A stretch of 64,000 nt of DNA from Paenibacillus radicis (ex Gao et al. 2016) (GCF_014641555.1 NZ_BMHY01000007.1:63813-127812), one strand, 5' to 3'; counted from the stretch's first letter, positions 43,432 to 52,244 are shown. The notes: generated by a model from the letters alone, not told the origin. A program made the numbers and translations.

Positions 43432-43914
43432 TTGTTTGCAGCCAGTCCATGGGTCGGGGGAGTTCTCTTATTCGGCGGTTTTGTTCTAATATCGCTAGGA
43501 GAATTGATTTTATTGTTGAAAGCGATGTATGACCGGCAGTTAGGACTGCCTCCCAGCAAAGAGCAGCTTCAACGAATCATTCATGCTACTCCCCAATTAG
43601 CGGTAACTTCTAGCTCCCTTACGATTTCTCCAGTCGATGGATCAGAGTATCCAGTAATCGAGTTAGATGGCGAGAAATATGTGCGGGGAAGAGCTTTTGT
43701 GCGGTATATGTCGCAGTTTGGAAACCGGTATTCTTTTGAATTTCCCAATACCGATAAGCTTGAGCTGCGCTGTTCAGTGGATTACAGTAAGGGCGTTCCG
43801 TTATTCGGTTATGAGGAGCAGGTGTTTATCAAGCTGTCGGTGCTGCCGATTACCTACCGTTTTGAAGCAGAGAGATTGATTGTAGAAGCTTTGGAGCCGG
43901 CTCCGCAGCAATAA
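43432..43914 (+). CDS. Hypothetical membrane protein with probable 5' frameshift
   Basis: The open frame gives 160 residues from a TTG at 43432 without a ribosome site. Its frame continues upstream to 43382 coding FAFLAVGVICLFAAS, which completes a hydrophobic helix ahead of WVGGVLLFGGFVLISLGELILLL. A good ribosome site (GGAGAGGGGG, 43355-43364) and TTG 43367 start a different frame: LKLFYSIQKFVG. One added base after 43402 (TTT to TTTT) would fuse the two into a continuous two-helix membrane protein. The soluble C-terminal ~110 residues (YPVIELDGEKYVRGRAFVRY...) match no family I recognise. It may be a real pseudogene or a sequencing error. Confidence 0.55.
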   Translation: MFAASPWVGGVLLFGGFVLISLGELILLLKAMYDRQLGLPPSKEQLQRIIHATPQLAVTSSSLTISPVDGSEYPVIELDGEKYVRGRAFVRYMSQFGNRYSFEFPNTDKLELRCSVDYSKGVPLFGYEEQVFIKLSVLPITYRFEAERLIVEALEPAPQQ

Positions 43915-43955
43915 TGGTCTCATCACTTATTCTTAATAAATTCCATGAGGAAGGA

Positions 43956-44369
43956 ATGGCGGCTATTACAGGTTTATTGCGAGGGCAAGTGGCCAAGCTG
44001 GCGAACGTACATGCGGAAACCTTAAGGTATTACGAGGAGCTGGGATTAATTGCTCCGCCGCTGCGTTCCGACTCTGGCTATCGTCTCTACACCGAAGAAG
44101 TGCTTGAGCAGTTAGTCCTCATCCAAAATGCTAAATCCTGCGGTTTCACGTTGAAAGAGATTCAGAAGGCGTTAGTGAAATCGAAAGAAAACTTAATCGA
44201 TATTCATGATTTTCTCAAAGTAATTGATGAGAAGACGAATAAAATCCGCAAGGAAATTGCCCAAAGGGAACAAACGGCAGACATGCTGGAGCAGTTGAGG
44301 CAAGATTTGCAGGCCGCAGATAAACATCCCGGAACGCAAGCAACGCTTCGAGCGCTAAACATGGAGTAG
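43956..44369 (+). CDS. MerR-family transcriptional regulator
   Basis: 137 residues from ATG 43956 (preceded by GAGGAAGGA; an upstream ATG at 43914 has no ribosome site and would add 14 residues). The winged-helix signature is RGQVAKLANVHAETLRYYEELGLIAPPLRSDSGYRLYTEEVLEQLVLIQ, read in segments. It is followed by the KSCGFTLKEIQKAL helix and a dimerising coiled coil (KVIDEKTNKIRKEIAQREQTADMLEQL). No conserved effector Cys is present, so it is unlikely to be a metal sensor. The alpha/beta hydrolase gene follows directly. Confidence 0.88.
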   Translation: MAAITGLLRGQVAKLANVHAETLRYYEELGLIAPPLRSDSGYRLYTEEVLEQLVLIQNAKSCGFTLKEIQKALVKSKENLIDIHDFLKVIDEKTNKIRKEIAQREQTADMLEQLRQDLQAADKHPGTQATLRALNME

Positions 44370-44438
44370 CAGATGGACTTGACTTTGTACCCCGCTACAG
44401 GCTTTAAACTAGCCTTATTCCCTGTAGGAGGTACAATG

Positions 44439-45368
44439 ATGAACAAGACGAGTAAGGAACAGCTTGCCGCAATTAAACAGTACTTGAAGCAAAACAACCG
44501 GTTTGAAAATAAAACCGTAAGTGAGATCAGGCAGCAAATGGCGGCGTCCGCAGCTCAGATTCCCCATCCTGACCATGTTACCATCCGTAAGGAAAAAATC
44601 GGGGAGCTGATAGCCGAGTGGATCATCCCTGAAAACCTTTCTTCGAATGAGGAGAAGCAGGCCATTATTTATTATCATGGAGGAGGATTTATCGCGGGCA
44701 CTTGCGAAGCTTATCGCGATCTAGGTGCGAGAATTGCAACAGCAGGCGGCATTAAAGTGCTGATCGTGGAGTACCGGCTGGCTCCGGAGCATCTCTACCC
44801 GGCTGCTAATGAGGACTGCCTGAGTACGTACCGCAGGCTCATCGAGGACGGATATAAGCCATCAAACCTTATATTAGGCGGCGATTCTGTCGGAGCAAGT
44901 CTTGCACTCATGACACTCCTGTCATTGCGGGACAATAGCGAAGAGATGCCGGCAGGAGCTTTTTTATTGTCGCCTCACAGCGACCTTGTCCATTTGGATG
45001 GGGAGTCGTATCGTACGAGGGCTGAGCTTGATCCCACAGGGAGTCTGGAGGCAAACACTGCCCTATTGGATGCCTATTTAGGCGGCCATTCTCATAAACC
45101 AATTCCTCTGCTTTCGCCATTAAGAATGGATCTGTCAGGGCTGCCTCCTTTATTGATTCAGGCAGGGAATGATGAGGTGCTGCTAAGTGATGCGATAAGG
45201 CTGGCTGATCGGGCAAGAGCGGTGGATGTTACGGTAGAGCTGGAGATATGGGAGGATATGTGGAGTGTGTTTCAGCTTCTCGCTTATATGCTCCCGGAGG
45301 CTCAACAAGCTATTCATAACATTGGCCGGTTCGTGCGAACGGTGTTCCAGAGAACCGGCCAAGCTTAA
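44439..45368 (+). CDS. HSL-family alpha/beta hydrolase lacking the usual catalytic His
   Basis: 309 residues from ATG 44439, seven bases after AGGAGG (ATG 44436 is the alternative). Oxyanion-hole motif YYHGGGF (residues 79-84), nucleophile Ser150 in GGDSVGA and Asp245 in QAGNDEVLLSD are intact. The family's third residue lies in a W-E-x-M-x-H-(V/F)-x-Q motif; here it reads WEDMWSVFQ, with Ser276 (AGT, 45264-45266) where His is expected. Unless another His substitutes, normal esterase activity should be lost or much reduced. The rest of the fold looks complete, so this is a point change rather than decay. Confidence 0.85.
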   Translation: MNKTSKEQLAAIKQYLKQNNRFENKTVSEIRQQMAASAAQIPHPDHVTIRKEKIGELIAEWIIPENLSSNEEKQAIIYYHGGGFIAGTCEAYRDLGARIATAGGIKVLIVEYRLAPEHLYPAANEDCLSTYRRLIEDGYKPSNLILGGDSVGASLALMTLLSLRDNSEEMPAGAFLLSPHSDLVHLDGESYRTRAELDPTGSLEANTALLDAYLGGHSHKPIPLLSPLRMDLSGLPPLLIQAGNDEVLLSDAIRLADRARAVDVTVELEIWEDMWSVFQLLAYMLPEAQQAIHNIGRFVRTVFQRTGQA

Positions 45369-45399
45369 TCATTATAAAGTAGTAATCTTGGTATGAGTG

Positions 45400-47481
45400 C
45401 TATTCATAAGCGGACAATAAGAACGGTGAAACGGCAGCCGGCTTGCCGCGATAATAGGCGGGGGAGCTGATATACAGCTCTTCCTGCGCCCGGGTAACGG
45501 CAACGTATGCAAGACGCCTTTCTTCCTCCAGCGCGGCCTCCGCCTTGTTGTCGCCTGCTTGCAGGACGCTGCGGTCGCTGTTCTTGTCGGCAGACAATGC
45601 TGAGCTGTGGGGCAAAATGCCCTCCGAGACGCCGCATACGAAGACGACCGGAAATTCGAGACCCTTCGACTTGTGGATCGTCATAAAGTTGACAGCATCG
45701 GCGTTGCGCGGGTCAAGCTTTAACAGCTTCATTTCCTCATGCTTGGCTGCAATCTCATCGATAAAAGCGAGAAAAGGCTCAATGCGCTCGAATCGTTTGG
45801 CCGCCGCTTCCAGCTCATCGAGCATTTCCTTCAGCGATTCCTTGTGTTCTGTTAGCGCGGCTTGACCTTTATTCGCTTCCAGGTACTGATCATAGAAGCT
45901 TGTCCGCAGAAGTTTAATAGCCGCTTCAGGCCGCATCGCCGCCAGCGAACGAATCAGCTTAATCCGCTCTTTGATTTTCTCTTTATGAAATTCCTTAATC
46001 ATCGGAAAACGGGTCAAATGAATGAGCGGCCATTTTTTCGCCTGTTTTTTCTCTTCGTTCCAGATAAAGGCCATCGCCTGATCCGGCTTCACGTACATCG
46101 TCGCCAGCATAGCTTCCATGGCATCAAAATTACGCCGTTCGATAGAAAGGCGCAGGTGAGCGATGACGGGACGAACGATGCCCTGCTCATAAAAGGAATC
46201 TCCGCCGCCATAGTCGATAAACGGCACTTGGCGGATGACAAGCTGATCGAACACGGCGCGGCTGCTGCTCGCTGTCCGGAACAGAACCGCTATATCGCCG
46301 TAACTGCAATTGCCTTTGGCCTGCTTGGCGATAATGGTGTTCACGATCAGCTCCGCTTCATCGTCGGAGTTGCCCGGACGCGCAAAGACCGGCGGCGCGC
46401 CATGCGGTTTGGCGGTTTGCAGCGTCTTGCTTCGCCGCTGTTTGTTGTGACGAATAATCGCGTTTCCGAGACCAACGATTCCAGAGCCGGAGCGGTAGTT
46501 GACGTCGAGGACGACGCTGCGGGCACCGGGAAACTGCTGCTCAAAGTTCAGTATATAATCGTTGCGAGCGCCGTTGAATGAATAGATGGTCTGATCGTCA
46601 TCACCAACAACCATTAAGTTGCGACTGGGCTCGACGAGCAATTTAATGAGTGCGTACTGCACTTTATTCGTATCTTGAAACTCGTCGATCATAACGTAAC
46701 GGAAGCGGTTTTGGAGCGATTGAAGCAGCCGTTCTTCCCGAAGCAGCAGCTTGTACGCTTCCAGCAGCATATCGTCGTAATCGATGAGATGCGCTTCGCT
46801 TTTCCAAGCTTCATAGCTCAGAAACAACTGCTTAAGCTGCCGCTGCTCCTCGTCGCCTTCCGGGAGATCCTGCGCTTCGATCATTTCAAGCTTGTATGCG
46901 GATAACATAGCAATCAAGGTTTCAGCCTGGTACGTCTCATGCAAATTCCGCTCGCGCAGCAGCTTTTTGAAAAACAGCTGTTTGCGTCCGGTCTCTCCGA
47001 GAATAGCTTGTTTATATCCGCTGCGCCGAAGCAGCAGCAGGCAAAAAGCATGGAAGGTCCGCGCTTCAATAGCTGATGCCGCATGATCGCCGATATTTGG
47101 CAGCTTGGCAATACGCTCGCGCATTTCTTCCGCGGCTTTCTTGGAGAAGGTCATCATCAGCAGCCGGTGGGGTTGTACGCTGCGAACGGATAGCAAATAG
47201 CCAGCGCGGCATACAAGCACTGAAGTTTTGCCAGATCCGGCTCCGGCAATCGTCAGAAGCGGCCCGTCGTGATGACGGACGGCAGCAATTTGCCGTGCAT
47301 TGAGCTGAATGCCATGCGCCTCCAACGAACGGAAATAGGATGCATCGCTTTCTGTTGGGGCGACCAGCTCTGTGCTGGTGTCGGCCGATGCCCTTACGGC
47401 AGCAGGGAAGTTTTTATTCACAATGCCTATTGGACGTTTAAAATAAGTATAATTGTTTGTCCCTTTTTGATTCGTTGTCAT
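45400..47481 (-). CDS. UvrD/PcrA-like superfamily 1 DNA helicase
   Basis: 693 residues from ATG 47481, after AGGTGA; the longer frame start at 47700 has no ribosome site and would overlap the divergent gene. After a ~50-residue N-terminal tail come LNARQIAAVRHHDGPLLTIAGAGSGKTSVL (Q motif and Walker A, 80-86), YVMIDEFQDTNKVQ (Walker B), VVGDDDQTIYSFNGA, VVLDVNYRSG, MTIHKSKGLEFPVVFV and RRLAYVAVTRAQEEL. It is an ATP-driven 3'-5' helicase for repair or replication. The N-terminal tail and slightly short length set it apart from housekeeping PcrA. Confidence 0.9.
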   Translation of the reverse strand: MTTNQKGTNNYTYFKRPIGIVNKNFPAAVRASADTSTELVAPTESDASYFRSLEAHGIQLNARQIAAVRHHDGPLLTIAGAGSGKTSVLVCRAGYLLSVRSVQPHRLLMMTFSKKAAEEMRERIAKLPNIGDHAASAIEARTFHAFCLLLLRRSGYKQAILGETGRKQLFFKKLLRERNLHETYQAETLIAMLSAYKLEMIEAQDLPEGDEEQRQLKQLFLSYEAWKSEAHLIDYDDMLLEAYKLLLREERLLQSLQNRFRYVMIDEFQDTNKVQYALIKLLVEPSRNLMVVGDDDQTIYSFNGARNDYILNFEQQFPGARSVVLDVNYRSGSGIVGLGNAIIRHNKQRRSKTLQTAKPHGAPPVFARPGNSDDEAELIVNTIIAKQAKGNCSYGDIAVLFRTASSSRAVFDQLVIRQVPFIDYGGGDSFYEQGIVRPVIAHLRLSIERRNFDAMEAMLATMYVKPDQAMAFIWNEEKKQAKKWPLIHLTRFPMIKEFHKEKIKERIKLIRSLAAMRPEAAIKLLRTSFYDQYLEANKGQAALTEHKESLKEMLDELEAAAKRFERIEPFLAFIDEIAAKHEEMKLLKLDPRNADAVNFMTIHKSKGLEFPVVFVCGVSEGILPHSSALSADKNSDRSVLQAGDNKAEAALEEERRLAYVAVTRAQEELYISSPAYYRGKPAAVSPFLLSAYE

Positions 47482-47588
47482 ATTGTTAATCACCTGTGCT
47501 TGATTATAGCATGATAGACAAGTGTGTATCGCGGTAAAATAGAACAAAACATCATTGGTTTTTAGCAGAAGAAGGAGGCAGTGTACAA

Positions 47589-48152
47589 ATGATACAAGAA
47601 GCAACGAAGGAAGATGGCCCTGAGGTGATGCCGTTGATGCATTCAGCGATCGGCTCAATCGCTTGCTCGCTTGCGGGCGTTGACGGGGAAGAGGAAGCAA
47701 TGGACATCTTAGCCGCCTTTTACGAAAAGGAAGGCAACCGGATCAGCTACCGGAACGTTATCGTGGATAAACGCGATGGCAAAGTAGCAGGTATTCTAAT
47801 CAGTTACGGAGGTGACGATGCCGAAGCGCTTGATCGGCCATTTATCGAGAGAATCGAACAGGAAACCGGGCGGACAGGCTATGCGATTACGCAAGAGACC
47901 AGACCGGGGGAGTATTATTTGGACACTATTGCTGTGCATGAGAGTTATCAGGGGCTTGGCATTGCGAAAGCACTAATGGCTGCTTTTGAGCTCAAGGCGG
48001 CAAAGGGAGGCTATGACCGTGCCACGCTTATCGTTGAGGAATACAATGACCGGGCTTATGCATTGTATGTAAAGATGGGCTATACGGAGGACGGTGAGCT
48101 GGAAGTAAGCGGCCACCGGTACAAACGGATGGTAAAACAAGTTTCACTATAG
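47589..48152 (+). CDS. GNAT-family N-acetyltransferase
   Basis: 187 residues. The acetyl-CoA-binding motif is YLDTIAVHESYQGLGIAKALMAAFELKA, with Q/R-x-x-G-x-G/A in YQGLGIA. YDRATLIVEEYNDRAYALYVKMGYTEDGE is the motif B region. The substrate is unknown. It is divergent from the helicase gene and 22 bases before the MFS transporter, perhaps in one operon. Confidence 0.88.
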   Translation: MIQEATKEDGPEVMPLMHSAIGSIACSLAGVDGEEEAMDILAAFYEKEGNRISYRNVIVDKRDGKVAGILISYGGDDAEALDRPFIERIEQETGRTGYAITQETRPGEYYLDTIAVHESYQGLGIAKALMAAFELKAAKGGYDRATLIVEEYNDRAYALYVKMGYTEDGELEVSGHRYKRMVKQVSL

Positions 48153-48174
48153 AAACGGGAAGAGAGTGAAGTCG

Positions 48175-49440
48175 ATGGCAGAGGTTGGGTTAGGCCGCAA
48201 AATCGCGTATAGCTCGGGTAATTTATCCGTCAATTTAATCGCGCAAGCATTTGCAACGTACATCGTGTTCTACTACGTAGACGTATTGGGCGTTAGACCT
48301 TATCTGATCACAACGGCTATGGTCATTCACGGTATCGTGAATGCGCTACTTAATCCCTTATTTGGTTATTTATCCGACCGGACGAAATCACGCTGGGGAA
48401 GAAGAGTGCCGTATATGCTGTTCGGGATGGTGCCGCTGGCGGCGCTGTTTACCGCAATGTGGTTTCCGGTTGGAACGGGTGCGGCGCTTTTCTGGTATTT
48501 CCTTATCGTCATTCTGGCCTATGATATTTTGTTTGTCATGGTCGTGCTCAATTATTCGGCCCTGTTCCCAGAGCTGTTCGTTACGATCAAGGAGCGGGCG
48601 GCCGTATCCTCTTGGCGTCAAATGCTGGGAATTATCGGCATGATTGTCGGCGTCGCATTGCCCCCGCTTATTTACGGAAAGCTGGGATGGGGCGTGATGG
48701 GCGTTATTTTCGGCGCTATCGCACTGCTATTCTTCATTGTCATGCTAGCGGGCAGTAAAGAGAAAGGGAACGCGTCGGAGGCGACGATTGGCTTCTGGAG
48801 TGCACTTCGCTACACATTTTCCAACAAAGCATTTGTCTATTATGTAATTGGAAGCTTGCTTGTGCAATTTACCTTTGCGCTGCTGCCGGCAACGATCCCG
48901 TTTTTCGCCAAATACGTTCTAGGCGCAGAGGATAACGGCAGTACGATTTTGCTTGGCTCTATTTTTCTGGTTGCCATCCCTTGCGTCTATATATGGGGGA
49001 GACTCGTTCAACGGTGGGGGCCGCGCCAAACCATTATTATGGCTGTCATTTGTTATATGGTTGCACTTATTCCTTTTCTCTTCGTCACGACGCTTGCGGC
49101 TGCGGCCGTCACGGCTGGTTTAGTCGGCATCGGGCTTGCTGGACTGATGGTGCTGCTCGAAATTATGCTCTCCGAGGTCATCGACGAGGATGAGAAGCGG
49201 ACCCGCGAACGGCGGGAAGGGATGTATTTTGGGATGAACGGATTTATCGTCCGTTGGGGTGTTTCACTGCAAGCGCTTACGACAGGGATTGTATTGGAAG
49301 CTTCGCATTATGTAAAGGACGCTGTGCACCAGACCGATGCTGCGATCTTGGGCTTCCGCTCGATGCTTAGCCTGATCCCGATCGCAGCACTGCTGCTGGC
49401 CGTTCTGTTTTTCACCCTGTACCCGATCCGGAAGAAATAG
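48175..49440 (+). CDS. MFS transporter, GPH sugar-cation symporter family
   Basis: 421 residues from ATG 48175 (a GTG at 48166 is an alternative). Twelve membrane helices. The N-terminus GLGRKIAYSSGNLSVNLIAQAFATYIVFYYVDVLGV and NPLFGYLSDRTKSRWGRRVPYMLFG are the GPH (MelB-like) signatures with cation- and sugar-site acidic residues. Later SEVIDEDEKRTRERREGMYFGMNGFIVRWG matches the family's cytoplasmic loop. Expected to import a glycoside or hexuronide with Na or H ions. Confidence 0.88.
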   Translation: MAEVGLGRKIAYSSGNLSVNLIAQAFATYIVFYYVDVLGVRPYLITTAMVIHGIVNALLNPLFGYLSDRTKSRWGRRVPYMLFGMVPLAALFTAMWFPVGTGAALFWYFLIVILAYDILFVMVVLNYSALFPELFVTIKERAAVSSWRQMLGIIGMIVGVALPPLIYGKLGWGVMGVIFGAIALLFFIVMLAGSKEKGNASEATIGFWSALRYTFSNKAFVYYVIGSLLVQFTFALLPATIPFFAKYVLGAEDNGSTILLGSIFLVAIPCVYIWGRLVQRWGPRQTIIMAVICYMVALIPFLFVTTLAAAAVTAGLVGIGLAGLMVLLEIMLSEVIDEDEKRTRERREGMYFGMNGFIVRWGVSLQALTTGIVLEASHYVKDAVHQTDAAILGFRSMLSLIPIAALLLAVLFFTLYPIRKK

Positions 49441-50190
49441 CTACTCCATATACCACAGAAGCTCTTTCGCCATCGGCTGTCCAGGTTTTTGTTCGGCTGA
49501 ACCGCATAGCCAGCCTTTTAGCCGATCCTTTCGCAGCTTGATTGCAATATTGGTTCCGTCCGTCTGTTTAAGCAACATATAGCCGAGACGTTTCGTTTCA
49601 TTAAGAAGCACAGCAGGTGACAAGGTGTTTTTATAACCGGAATCATATTGCGGCAGGTACTGGTTCATAACACGCTCACTACAGGAAACCAGCGGACGAA
49701 GCTGGCGGTTCGTTTCGGCTTGGTACTGAAGCTCGGGCCATTTATAAGGCTGAGATGTTCGGTCATCGTTATTGAGCTGGAAGGCATTCAAGAGCTCATT
49801 TATTAGCGTACTCCGAAACCGTTCAACCTTATGCTCCCACTCGTCTCCTTTGTGCAGATAGCGGATGAGCTCAGGGGTTGCCTGTTTATGTACGGGTACG
49901 GGATCGATCCGGAATGTAATCAGATCGAAGCCGAAAGGCGGCATTTGCACACGCTGGAATGTTGAAAGCTCGACGGTAACGATTGCAGGGCTGGGGCGGC
50001 TAACCCGAATGACGCTGTAGCCCTTCCGCTGGCCGTAATAGTCTGAGACGGCTTGCCTAATGGATGGTCCAAGCAACTGCTGTAAAGCTTGGTGTTCGTC
50101 AGGCGCGAGCGGCGCGTGGGCTGGAGTAGCGCTATGCTGCGACAGCAGCCAGACAAACAAGATGAAGATAACGGTCATATAAAGTTTCAT
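49441..50190 (-). CDS. Secreted DUF3888-type protein with C-terminal extension
   Basis: 249 residues from ATG 50190, nine bases after AAGGAG. The signal peptide is MKLYMTVIFILFVWLLSQHS-like and cleaved near ATPAHA. Residues ~28-113 look like DUF3888: LLGPSIRQAVSDYYGQRKGYSVIRV, TVELSTFQRVQMPPFGFDLITFRIDP. DUF3888 proteins are usually about 120 residues; here ~130 extra residues follow, including CSERVMNQYLPQYDSGYKN, with no known motif. Function unknown, probably exported. Confidence 0.65.
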   Translation of the reverse strand: MKLYMTVIFILFVWLLSQHSATPAHAPLAPDEHQALQQLLGPSIRQAVSDYYGQRKGYSVIRVSRPSPAIVTVELSTFQRVQMPPFGFDLITFRIDPVPVHKQATPELIRYLHKGDEWEHKVERFRSTLINELLNAFQLNNDDRTSQPYKWPELQYQAETNRQLRPLVSCSERVMNQYLPQYDSGYKNTLSPAVLLNETKRLGYMLLKQTDGTNIAIKLRKDRLKGWLCGSAEQKPGQPMAKELLWYME

Positions 50191-50325
50191 CGCGGAAGAC
50201 TCCTTGTTCGCATTACATTCACTGTCCGTAGCGTTCCCGCAGCAGGATTGGTCCATGCTTTCTCTTCAAAAAAAACTGCATATAGCCGATGTATTTACTA
50301 TTCGCACAACAAGGAGAAGTGGAAG

Positions 50326-50865
50326 ATGAATTTGTTTCCTTCCGTATGGAGAACATTTGCCTATAAAATAGCGGATCTTGAGCCGCATGAAATCGACGCC
50401 GTGCAGCAGATTTATAATTCATGTACAGCGATTAGCGAATGGGATGGGAGAACCTATAATCCCCTATATGTTCGAGAGTCGTATGAGGCCGGCATTCTGC
50501 CAGAAGGCGGCGTCAAAGAGCAGTTCAAAATTCAGACGATCCGCAATGAATCGATGAATGAAATCATCGGTTTTTTGAGTTTATATCACGGGTATCCGCG
50601 GGACAGCTCGATTTATCTTGCATTTATGGGCATCGCGGGTGACCATCAGAAGCAAGGCTACGGCAAGCAAGTCGTTAAGCAGCTGCTGATCGAGGCTAGA
50701 AGATTAGGCTATTCGGAGGTTCGGGTCAATGTATCCTTGAAAAACTGGCCGGCGCTTCGCTTCTGGACGCATTCCGGTTTCAACCATATTAGCGGTATTT
50801 TTGGCGACAAAAAAATTTCGGACGAGCATTTTGCAGATGTTGAGCTGGTCAACGAGCTGGCTTAA
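50326..50865 (+). CDS. GNAT-family N-acetyltransferase
   Basis: 179 residues from ATG 50326 after AAGGAGAAG. IIGFLSLYHGYPRDSSIYLAFMGIAGDHQKQGYGKQVVKQLLIEARRLGY contains the Q-x-x-G-Y-G-K acetyl-CoA site (read in parts), and VRVNVSLKNWPALRFWTHSGFNHI is motif B. Acceptor unknown. The next gene follows at 27 bases. Confidence 0.87.
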   Translation: MNLFPSVWRTFAYKIADLEPHEIDAVQQIYNSCTAISEWDGRTYNPLYVRESYEAGILPEGGVKEQFKIQTIRNESMNEIIGFLSLYHGYPRDSSIYLAFMGIAGDHQKQGYGKQVVKQLLIEARRLGYSEVRVNVSLKNWPALRFWTHSGFNHISGIFGDKKISDEHFADVELVNELA

Positions 50866-50892
50866 ATGGAGCAGTAGGCAGGTGGAGGAAGA

Positions 50893-51354
50893 ATGGCAAC
50901 GACTGTAACGACACGAATTGAGATTGAGGCGCCGATTGCGTTATGTTTTGCCATGGCAAGCGATATTGGCGTCCATACAAGAACGGTTTGGAGACATACG
51001 AGGGAAAAGGCTGTAGCAGGTGTTACCGATGGGCCAATTAAGGGAGGAGAGACCGTTACCTTCGAAGCTACGCATTTTGGCATCAGGCAGCGGTTAACTT
51101 CCCTTATATCTGAATACGACTCGCCGAATAGGTTTGTAGATGAGACGTTAAAAGGCGCATTTAAAAGCCTCAGACATATCCATGAGTTTGAACAGATCGG
51201 TAATATCACGGTGATGACCGACACGCTTCATTTCGAAGCGCCTTTTGGTTTGCTCGGTCGGATCGTGGAGGTGCTTATATTGAAGCGTTACATGAGACGT
51301 TTCCTCGAGCACCGCAACAAGCAGCTCAAGAAGCTTATATTAGAGAAATTGTGA
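50893..51354 (+). CDS. SRPBCC-family ligand-binding-like protein
   Basis: 153 residues after AGGTGGAGG. ATTVTTRIEIEAPIALCFAMASDIGVHTRTV starts a START/Bet v1-like fold. ETVTFEATHFGIRQRLTSLI, DETLKGAFKSLRHIHEFEQIG and the C-terminal helix LGRIVEVLILKRYMRRFLEHRNKQLKKLI are typical of SRPBCC proteins annotated as cell-division-inhibitor-like. Ligand or enzymatic role is not known. Confidence 0.82.
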   Translation: MATTVTTRIEIEAPIALCFAMASDIGVHTRTVWRHTREKAVAGVTDGPIKGGETVTFEATHFGIRQRLTSLISEYDSPNRFVDETLKGAFKSLRHIHEFEQIGNITVMTDTLHFEAPFGLLGRIVEVLILKRYMRRFLEHRNKQLKKLILEKL

Positions 51355-51364
51355 GAGCGGAAGG

Positions 51365-51574
51365 TTAACGGCTTGCTCCCGATTCCTTCTTGAATTCATC
51401 TAAGCAGCTTTTGCAAATACAGGCCGCATTTTTAAATTCATCCGGCACGGCATCAAGCAGCGCTTTCGGGAACGTTTCGCGAGCGCACCAACAGCTTCCG
51501 ATCCCGGTTTCTGCGGATGAAATTGTGGCTTCCATCCCACAGCTATGATTTTTTCCGCATAGAGGGCATTTCAT
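51365..51574 (-). CDS. Small cysteine-rich CWC-type protein
   Basis: 69 residues from ATG 51574, after AAAAGGAG. The Cys pattern is CPLCGKNHSCG (4-14), GSCWCARETFP (the CWC motif) and ACICKSCLDEF. This fits the Cys_rich_CWC family, probably zinc-binding, of unknown function. It is divergent from fur and shares its PerR-box intergenic region. Confidence 0.85.
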   Translation of the reverse strand: MKCPLCGKNHSCGMEATISSAETGIGSCWCARETFPKALLDAVPDEFKNAACICKSCLDEFKKESGASR

Positions 51575-51614
51575 CGTGGGGTCTCCTTTTGTTAAATAAA
51601 ATTGAAAACAAACG

Positions 51615-51668
51615 TTTACCTGATATCTTTTTTGGTCTATAATGATAACTAGATTATAATTATTATAA
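51615..51668 (+). promoter_or_regulatory. fur promoter with consensus PerR box
   Basis: TTTACC (51615-51620), a 17-base spacer and TATAAT (51638-51643). TTATAATTATTATAA at 51654-51668 is an exact 7-1-7 PerR box (TTATAATNATTATAA) just after the expected transcription start. A weaker imperfect box overlaps the -10. In Bacillus subtilis fur is also under PerR control. Confidence 0.8.
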
Positions 51669-51692
51669 TCAAGAAGGAAGCAGGTGATTGCT

Positions 51693-52187
51693 ATGAATGT
51701 AAACTCAAAAATTAATATAAGCATAGAGCAAAAGCCCGAGCTTGAACAGATCAACCGGCAATTGAAGACGAAAGGCTTTAAGCTTACGGCGCAGCGCGAG
51801 GCGACGGTTAACATTCTTCTGGAGTATGAGAAGGATCATTTGAGCGCGGAAGAGGTTTATTTGCTTGTGAAGCAAAACTATCCGGATATCGGACTGGCGA
51901 CGGTATACCGTACGCTGGAGCTGCTCTGCGAGCTTCATGTCGTGGAGAAGGTCAATTTTGGCGACGGCGTGGCCCGTTATGATTTGCGAGGCGAGGATCA
52001 GCCGCATCTTCATCATCATCTGATCTGTACGAAATGCGGCAATGTTGAGGAAATTAAAGAGGATTGGCTGCTGCCGCTGGAGAATCGGGTATTGGCGGAG
52101 TTTGGTTTTACCGTTAGCGATCACCGGTTGGACTTTCAGGGTGTATGCCGGGATTGCAACGCGAAATCGCAAATGCCAGCCGTGTAA
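51693..52187 (+). CDS. fur: Ferric uptake regulator
   Basis: 164 residues from ATG 51693 (a GTG at 51684 is possible). The winged helix includes KLTAQREATVNILLEYEKDHLSAEEVYLLVKQNYPDIGLATVYRTLELL, read in parts. The metal-binding half has NFGDGVARYDLRGEDQPHLHHHLICTKCGNVEEI, with the HHH cluster, and two CxxC zinc sites (CTKC and CRDC). Sequence is closer to Bacillus Fur than PerR. It represses iron uptake genes when bound to Fe(II). Its promoter carries a PerR box, giving peroxide-responsive control. Confidence 0.9.
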   Translation: MNVNSKINISIEQKPELEQINRQLKTKGFKLTAQREATVNILLEYEKDHLSAEEVYLLVKQNYPDIGLATVYRTLELLCELHVVEKVNFGDGVARYDLRGEDQPHLHHHLICTKCGNVEEIKEDWLLPLENRVLAEFGFTVSDHRLDFQGVCRDCNAKSQMPAV

Positions 52188-52199
52188 AATAGGATGATA

Positions 52200-52243
52200 A
52201 AGCCCGGCCTGGATGGAATTCTTCCGTCCAGCCGGGCTTTTTT
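52200..52243. terminator. Terminator between fur and the DUF1904 gene
   Basis: AAGCCCGGC...GCCGGGCTT with an inner CTGGATGGAA/TTCCGTCCAG helix, followed by TTTTTT on the plus strand. Confidence 0.9.
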
Positions 52244-52244
52244 G

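Noticed and set aside
47482..47700. N-terminal extension of the helicase to 766 residues
   Set aside because: The longer start has no ribosome site and would overlap the divergent acetyltransferase gene; ATG 47481 has AGGTGA in place.
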